Source: Clostridium_AD sp964467165
GTDB lineage: Bacteria > Bacillota > Clostridia > Clostridiales > Clostridiaceae
Assembly: GCA_964467165.1 (NCBI GenBank)
Contig: CAYXOL010000026.1
Coordinates: 5,833-69,832 of the forward strand
Reading direction: 5' to 3'
DNA: 64,000 bases
The number at the start of each line of letters is the position of its first letter. Positions within the stretch are counted from its first letter, which is position 1. The notes below the pieces were generated by a model. It was not told the DNA's origin. It saw only the letters and a list, made by a program, of their open reading frames with translations, and did no database searches. Shown piece after piece: positions 60,935 to 64,000 of the stretch. The translations under genes and the position numbers were made by a program.

Positions 60935-62212
60935 ATGAGAAAACCATTGTCGGTAAACTTGGACAATTTGTTGCTATCTTTATCAGAGGTATCAGATCTA
61001 GAAAATCCTTTGATTGCTCAGCATCAACATAGAACGGCATTTATTGCACTTGAATTAGCAAAATTTGCAAACTTAGAACATGAAGTTACTGAAAATATTT
61101 TTACTGCTGCATTATTACATGATATTGGTGCAATAACAGTGGAAGAAAAAATAGCTATACATAATTTTAAAGAAGTAAATGAAAATATTCATACAATAAG
61201 AGGTGAGTTATTATTAAATCAAATACCGTGGTTAAGTAAGATTTCAGGAATAGTAAGAAATCATCATAAAAATTGGAATGAATGGGAAGAAGGCATAGAA
61301 AGTGAAGTAGTTCTTTCATCTCAAATAGTTCTATTGGCTGATTATGTGGAAAGATTAATAGATAGAAATAAATATATCTTACATCAAAGTAAGAATATAG
61401 TAGAAATTGTAAAAAAATTAGCAGATACAGTTCTTAATAAAAAAATAGTATCTTACTTTGTTGATTTATCTAGAAGGGAAGAATTTTGGTTAGACCTAAC
61501 TTCCCCGCGAATTTATTCATTGTTATTAAATCATGGACAATTTAAAAACATGAGAATAGGAGTGGAGGATATATCATTAATATCTAACTTGTACAGAGAC
61601 TTGATAGATTTCAAGTCAAGATTTACTGCAACCCACACATCGGGAGTTGCAGAATGCGCAGTGAAATTATCTGAATTATTTGGTCTAGCAGAGCCAGATG
61701 TAAAATCAATGAGGATAGCAGGGAATTTTCATGATGTAGGTAAGTTGGTAATACCAAACAGTATTCTTGAGAAGCCAGGCAAATTAACTACTGCTGAGTT
61801 TGAAATTATGAGATGCCATACATATCACACATTCCGTACCTTAGATTCAATTGGTGGATTAGAGCGGATAGCTGAGTGGGCTGCCTATCATCATGAAAAA
61901 TTAGATGGAAGTGGTTACCCATTTAGTCTTACTAATAAGGAAATTGGAACCGGATCTAGAATCATGACGGTTGCAGATATATTTACTGCTATATCAGAAG
62001 ACAGGCCTTATAGAAAAGGGATGGATAAAGATGAAATTTATAGAATTTTAAAAAGACAAACAGAAGAGAATTTATTGGATAAACGAATTGTTGAATTATT
62101 ATTTGATGATTATGAGACTATAAGTGAACAGGTAAAAGCAAAACAATCAAAAGCATTAGATTTCTACGAAAAGCGATTTTTATCAATAGTTGATGAGATC
62201 AGTAAAATATAA
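60935..62212 (+). CDS. dual HD / HD-GYP protein, paralogue of the one at 1207-2487
   Basis: The 425-residue soluble protein has an N-terminal HD half (HQHRTAFIALELA, AALLHDIGAITVEE, NHHKNWNEWEEG) and a C-terminal HD-GYP half (HTSGVAECAVKLSELF, NFHDVGKLVIP, CHTYHTFRTL, HHEKLDGSGYPFS, VADIFTAI). Both halves keep their metal ligands. It aligns along its length with the protein at 1207-2487, so the two are paralogues and probably both hydrolyse c-di-GMP in response to different cues. RBS AGGGAGATGG. Confidence 0.85.
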   Translation: MRKPLSVNLDNLLLSLSEVSDLENPLIAQHQHRTAFIALELAKFANLEHEVTENIFTAALLHDIGAITVEEKIAIHNFKEVNENIHTIRGELLLNQIPWLSKISGIVRNHHKNWNEWEEGIESEVVLSSQIVLLADYVERLIDRNKYILHQSKNIVEIVKKLADTVLNKKIVSYFVDLSRREEFWLDLTSPRIYSLLLNHGQFKNMRIGVEDISLISNLYRDLIDFKSRFTATHTSGVAECAVKLSELFGLAEPDVKSMRIAGNFHDVGKLVIPNSILEKPGKLTTAEFEIMRCHTYHTFRTLDSIGGLERIAEWAAYHHEKLDGSGYPFSLTNKEIGTGSRIMTVADIFTAISEDRPYRKGMDKDEIYRILKRQTEENLLDKRIVELLFDDYETISEQVKAKQSKALDFYEKRFLSIVDEISKI

Positions 62213-62303
62213 TATTAACTTAGTATAAATCACGTCAGCATAATAATATTTTTGAAAGGTCTAGTGTAAGGAAAAGTGCTGAAATCTTATAAGTAGGCGT
62301 TAA

Positions 62304-62477
62304 AATCCGGGGAAATTTGTACCTGAATATTCCGGAAAATTGAATTTTTATCTTTCGGCTGTTGATGATATTTTAAAAACAGAACAAGATAACCCAAGCA
62401 TTGGACTATTGATATGTAGAGAAAAAAACTCTGGGGTAATCTCAGAGTTTTATTATTTTACCTATTTTTACAAATAA
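62304..62477 (+). pseudogene. DUF1016/YhcG PDDEXK nuclease relic
   Basis: A frame without start encodes GKFVPEYSGKLNFYLSAVDD and NPSIGLLICREKN, the middle of the DUF1016 PDDEXK nuclease domain. It then runs into the terminator stem AAAACTCTG / CAGAGTTTT (62425-62451) and stops. Members of this family are linked to restriction and other defence loci. Confidence 0.72.
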
Positions 62478-62620
62478 TGCGGGAGAAAAATAGTTTTATG
62501 TTGAAATAGCAAAAAAATAGATATTAAAACATGAGGTGGTTTTTACTGTTAATTAATCAAAATTAGGTGCAGCAAGATTTCAGAAAAATTACAAAATATG
62601 TTGTAAGGGAAGGTAAGTTA

Positions 62621-62656
62621 ATGCAAAACAGATATGTTGCAGATGTTGGATTCTGA
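62621..62656 (+). pseudogene. 11-codon start of a lost gene
   Basis: Behind the ribosome site AAGGGAAGG, ATG 62621 opens MQNRYVADVGF and then a stop. The beginning resembles the N-terminus of a family of uncharacterised proteins (MQNRYVxDVGDFGKYGLLR type). Only the very start is left. Confidence 0.4.
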
Positions 62657-62705
62657 ATGGAAGGAGCATTTTTCTTTGTTAAATATATGATGTGGAGGAA
62701 GACGC

Positions 62706-63041
62706 ATGGGAAAATTTATAAAGGGCGATGGAGTTGTCGTGCCTTTTCCATTCTCAGATTTATCACAATCTAAAAGAAGACCCGCATTAGTGTTAGCGAA
62801 TATGGATGGAGATGATATAATATTATCTCAAATAACCAGTCAGAGTATTTATGATTCCCATGCTATAAAGATATTAGAGAATGATTTTGATGATGGAACA
62901 CTGAATAAACCAAGTAACATTCGACCTAATAAAATTTTTACAGCTGATGAAGGAATAATTTTATACAAAACAGGGCATATCAACGAAGCTAAAATCCAAG
63001 AGGTAACTGCTAAAATAGTTAGTATTTTTACTGAAGAATAA
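62706..63041 (+). CDS. MazF/PemK-family endoribonuclease toxin without visible antitoxin
   Basis: The 111-residue protein has the PemK/MazF core (IKGDGVVVPFPFSDLSQSKR, RPALVLANMDG, LSQITSQ, IRPNKIFTADEGII). MazF toxins cut mRNA at short sequences. An antitoxin gene normally lies just upstream; here there is only decayed DNA. The antitoxin may be elsewhere, replaced, or the toxin inactive. RBS TGGAGG. Confidence 0.82.
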   Translation: MGKFIKGDGVVVPFPFSDLSQSKRRPALVLANMDGDDIILSQITSQSIYDSHAIKILENDFDDGTLNKPSNIRPNKIFTADEGIILYKTGHINEAKIQEVTAKIVSIFTEE

Positions 63042-63085
63042 GTATCAGGCAATAACAAAGGTTAATAATATAATAAATAAAGGTG

Positions 63086-63140
63086 AGACCTACATCTTAT
63101 GAGTTAATAATTACTCATAAGATGTAGGTCTATTTTATAT
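63086..63140 (+). terminator. terminator after the MazF/PemK gene
   Basis: Perfect 19-bp stem AGACCTACATCTTATGAGT and its complement, loop TAATAATT, then ATTTTATAT. Confidence 0.85.
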
Positions 63141-63151
63141 TAAAGATTTCA

Positions 63152-63322
63152 GTAGTATTCTATATTCAATATACCAAATATGACCCAATAGATCGTGATA
63201 TTTTAATTAGGTATTATGTAATGGATCAGTCCCTTGGGGAAATAGCCTGTGATAGTGATAAAACTTACCTTGAACTTATATAGTTAAAAAGAAGAATATT
63301 AAAAAAACTAAGAACTTTAATG
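63152..63322 (+). pseudogene. sigma-70-like region 4 relic
   Basis: A frame without start reads YDPIDRDILIRYYVMDQSLG and EIACDSD, then a stop, then LKRRILKKLRTL in the same frame. This pattern (DRxIL..YY..G.S..EIA...LKKLR) is a decayed sigma region 4 helix-turn-helix. In related genomes a small sigma factor often stands here, before the DUF1659 and DUF2922 genes. Confidence 0.5.
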
Positions 63323-63407
63323 TAAATAAATTATTTTAAAAAAACCTGCACAAAACTTTAAAAGGGCATATATATTCAATGAAAACAAAATGAAAGGAGT
63401 GATTAAC

Positions 63408-63632
63408 ATGGCAGTTAAATCCACAAAGGTAGCAAGTGTTCTAAAGCTTACTATGATAGTAGGTGTTGACAGTAAGGGAAGCCCTAAATATGCTACAAAG
63501 ACTTTGAGCAATTTAAAACTTGCTGCAGTAGACGAGGACGTCTTTGCTGTAGGACAAGCTATCTCAAACCTTAAGGCTTATCCATTATCAGGTCTTAACA
63601 GAGAAGATCAGTTCAGCTTAGTTAATGAGTAA
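63408..63632 (+). CDS. DUF1659 family small protein
   Basis: The 74-residue protein (KLTMIVGVDSKGSPKYATKT, LSNLKLAAVDEDVFAVGQAI) fits DUF1659. Such genes pair with DUF2922 and a YvrJ-type peptide in clostridia and bacilli. Function unknown. ATG 63408 has AAAGGAGTG upstream; an earlier ATG at 63390 lies before the ribosome site. Confidence 0.82.
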   Translation: MAVKSTKVASVLKLTMIVGVDSKGSPKYATKTLSNLKLAAVDEDVFAVGQAISNLKAYPLSGLNREDQFSLVNE

Positions 63633-63681
63633 CATTAACTAAAAAAATCCAAACCAAATAATTTAAAGGAGGAAAAGTGAT

Positions 63682-63918
63682 ATGCATAAATTAACTATGA
63701 GATTTTTAACTCAGACAGAAGGTAAATATTTTACCATGACTGTAGATAACATTAAAGCTGATGAAAATGACGTTCCAACTGTGACGCAGGCGCAGGTAAA
63801 TTCTCTTATGGACTTAGTCATCGCAAAAAACATTTTCGATACAGTTAATGGAAACTTAACTGGAAAGAAAGATGCTAAGATTGTTACTACTGAAAGTAGC
63901 GACGTTGAAGTAGCATAA
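63682..63918 (+). CDS. DUF2922 family small protein
   Basis: The 78-residue protein (LTMRFLTQTEGKYFTMTVDN, VTQAQVNSLMDLVIAKNIFD) matches DUF2922. It follows the DUF1659 gene by 49 bp with its own AAAGGAGG, so they form one operon. A YvrJ gene would be expected next, but a terminator and a group II intron come instead. Function unknown. Confidence 0.82.
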   Translation: MHKLTMRFLTQTEGKYFTMTVDNIKADENDVPTVTQAQVNSLMDLVIAKNIFDTVNGNLTGKKDAKIVTTESSDVEVA

Positions 63919-63923
63919 TAAAG

Positions 63924-63950
63924 CAGTGCCGATATTCGGCACTGTTTTTT
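63924..63950 (+). terminator. terminator after DUF2922, target of the intron
   Basis: CAGTGCCGA / TCGGCACTG with a 3-nt loop and TTTTTT. Confidence 0.93.
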
Positions 63951-63952
63951 AG

Positions 63953-64000
63953 GTGCGCCCAGCATGGGCGCAATCTTATGGGTGAAAGTCCCTAGCACGG
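63953..64000 (+). mobile_element. 5' end of a group II intron (probably class C)
   Basis: The sequence opens GTGCGCCCAGCATGGGCGC and continues with GGGTGAAAGTCCCTAGCACG, the typical beginning of domain I of bacterial group II introns. It starts two bases after the T-run of a terminator, the site preferred by class C introns. The rest lies beyond the window. Confidence 0.82.

Noticed and set aside
1..64000. CRISPR arrays, tRNA or rRNA genes
   Set aside because: No regularly spaced direct repeats and no tRNA-like or rRNA sequences were seen on either strand by eye.

Overview
The window is AT-rich DNA with Gram-positive Shine-Dalgarno sites and many strong stem-loop terminators. Its gene content (agr-type quorum sensing, CWB2 surface repeats, 2-hydroxyacyl-CoA dehydratase activase family, dual HD/HD-GYP proteins, the DUF1659/DUF2922 pair) points to a spore-forming anaerobic Clostridium sensu stricto. 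A gene for an exported protein with a DUF3494 ice-binding-type fold, here truncated, hints at a cold-adapted lineage of the C. estertheticum type. That species-level idea is inference.

Layout. 0-2.8 kb: a large imperfect hairpin element, a PHP phosphoesterase and a dual HD/HD-GYP protein on the minus strand. 2.8-7.8 kb: a p-aminobenzoate/folate operon (pabA, pabB, pabC, HD hydrolase, folP, folB-folK fusion). 7.9-15.2 kb: a minus-strand three-gene operon that I cannot assign to a known pathway: a flavodoxin-like protein, a divergent lactate/malate-dehydrogenase-like protein, and a 1620-residue protein joining HD, repeat, nucleotidyltransferase, possible acetyltransferase and PRTase-like parts. 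This is the best candidate here for an undescribed system. 15.4-19 kb: a lipoprotein and an overlapping CoA-dehydratase-type activase trio without a dehydratase. 19-22.1 kb: a phage-like amidase with a small membrane protein, and a PII-like/antiporter pair. 22.2-31 kb: a GGDEF protein with a probable ribbon-helix-helix tail, a recombinase-arm-only protein, PrsW-like protease, a repeat-bearing lipoprotein, an RsmH paralogue, a DlgD-type reductase, a MerR/TipAS regulator with a duplicated effector half, and a polysaccharide deacetylase lipoprotein. 31.4-35.6 kb: DedA plus UppP (undecaprenyl phosphate recycling) and a Fur-regulated feoA / feoB / Cys-rich protein locus. 35.8-39.4 kb: a CWB2-FN3-L,D-transpeptidase surface protein overlapping an Fe-S protein gene.

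From 39.4 kb on the DNA is notably eroded. There is a 5'-truncated histidine kinase, a response-regulator/kinase pair destroyed by an IS605-type insertion and deletions, an orphan ABC permease with different codon use, an AraC relic, lspA, and a compact agrD-agrC-agrB locus without agrA. Further on are a map gene with a SEC-C zinc motif, a nitrilase relic, the truncated ice-binding protein, an AraC/GyrI pseudogene, a secreted protein flanked by 68-bp direct repeats, DUF3231, a second dual HD/HD-GYP protein, a DUF1016 nuclease relic, a solitary MazF/PemK toxin, a sigma-like relic and the DUF1659/DUF2922 pair. At the very end a group II intron begins directly after a terminator, as class C introns do.

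Several short dispersed repeats link distant parts: a 24-bp arm (perfect palindrome between pabB and pabC, half copy inside the 3' end of the flavodoxin gene), a 38-bp repeat (39.4 and 55.0 kb), a 46-48 bp repeat (31.1 and 48.4 kb) and a 68-bp repeat (58.1 and 59.3 kb). All family calls come from reading motifs by eye; no database search was run.
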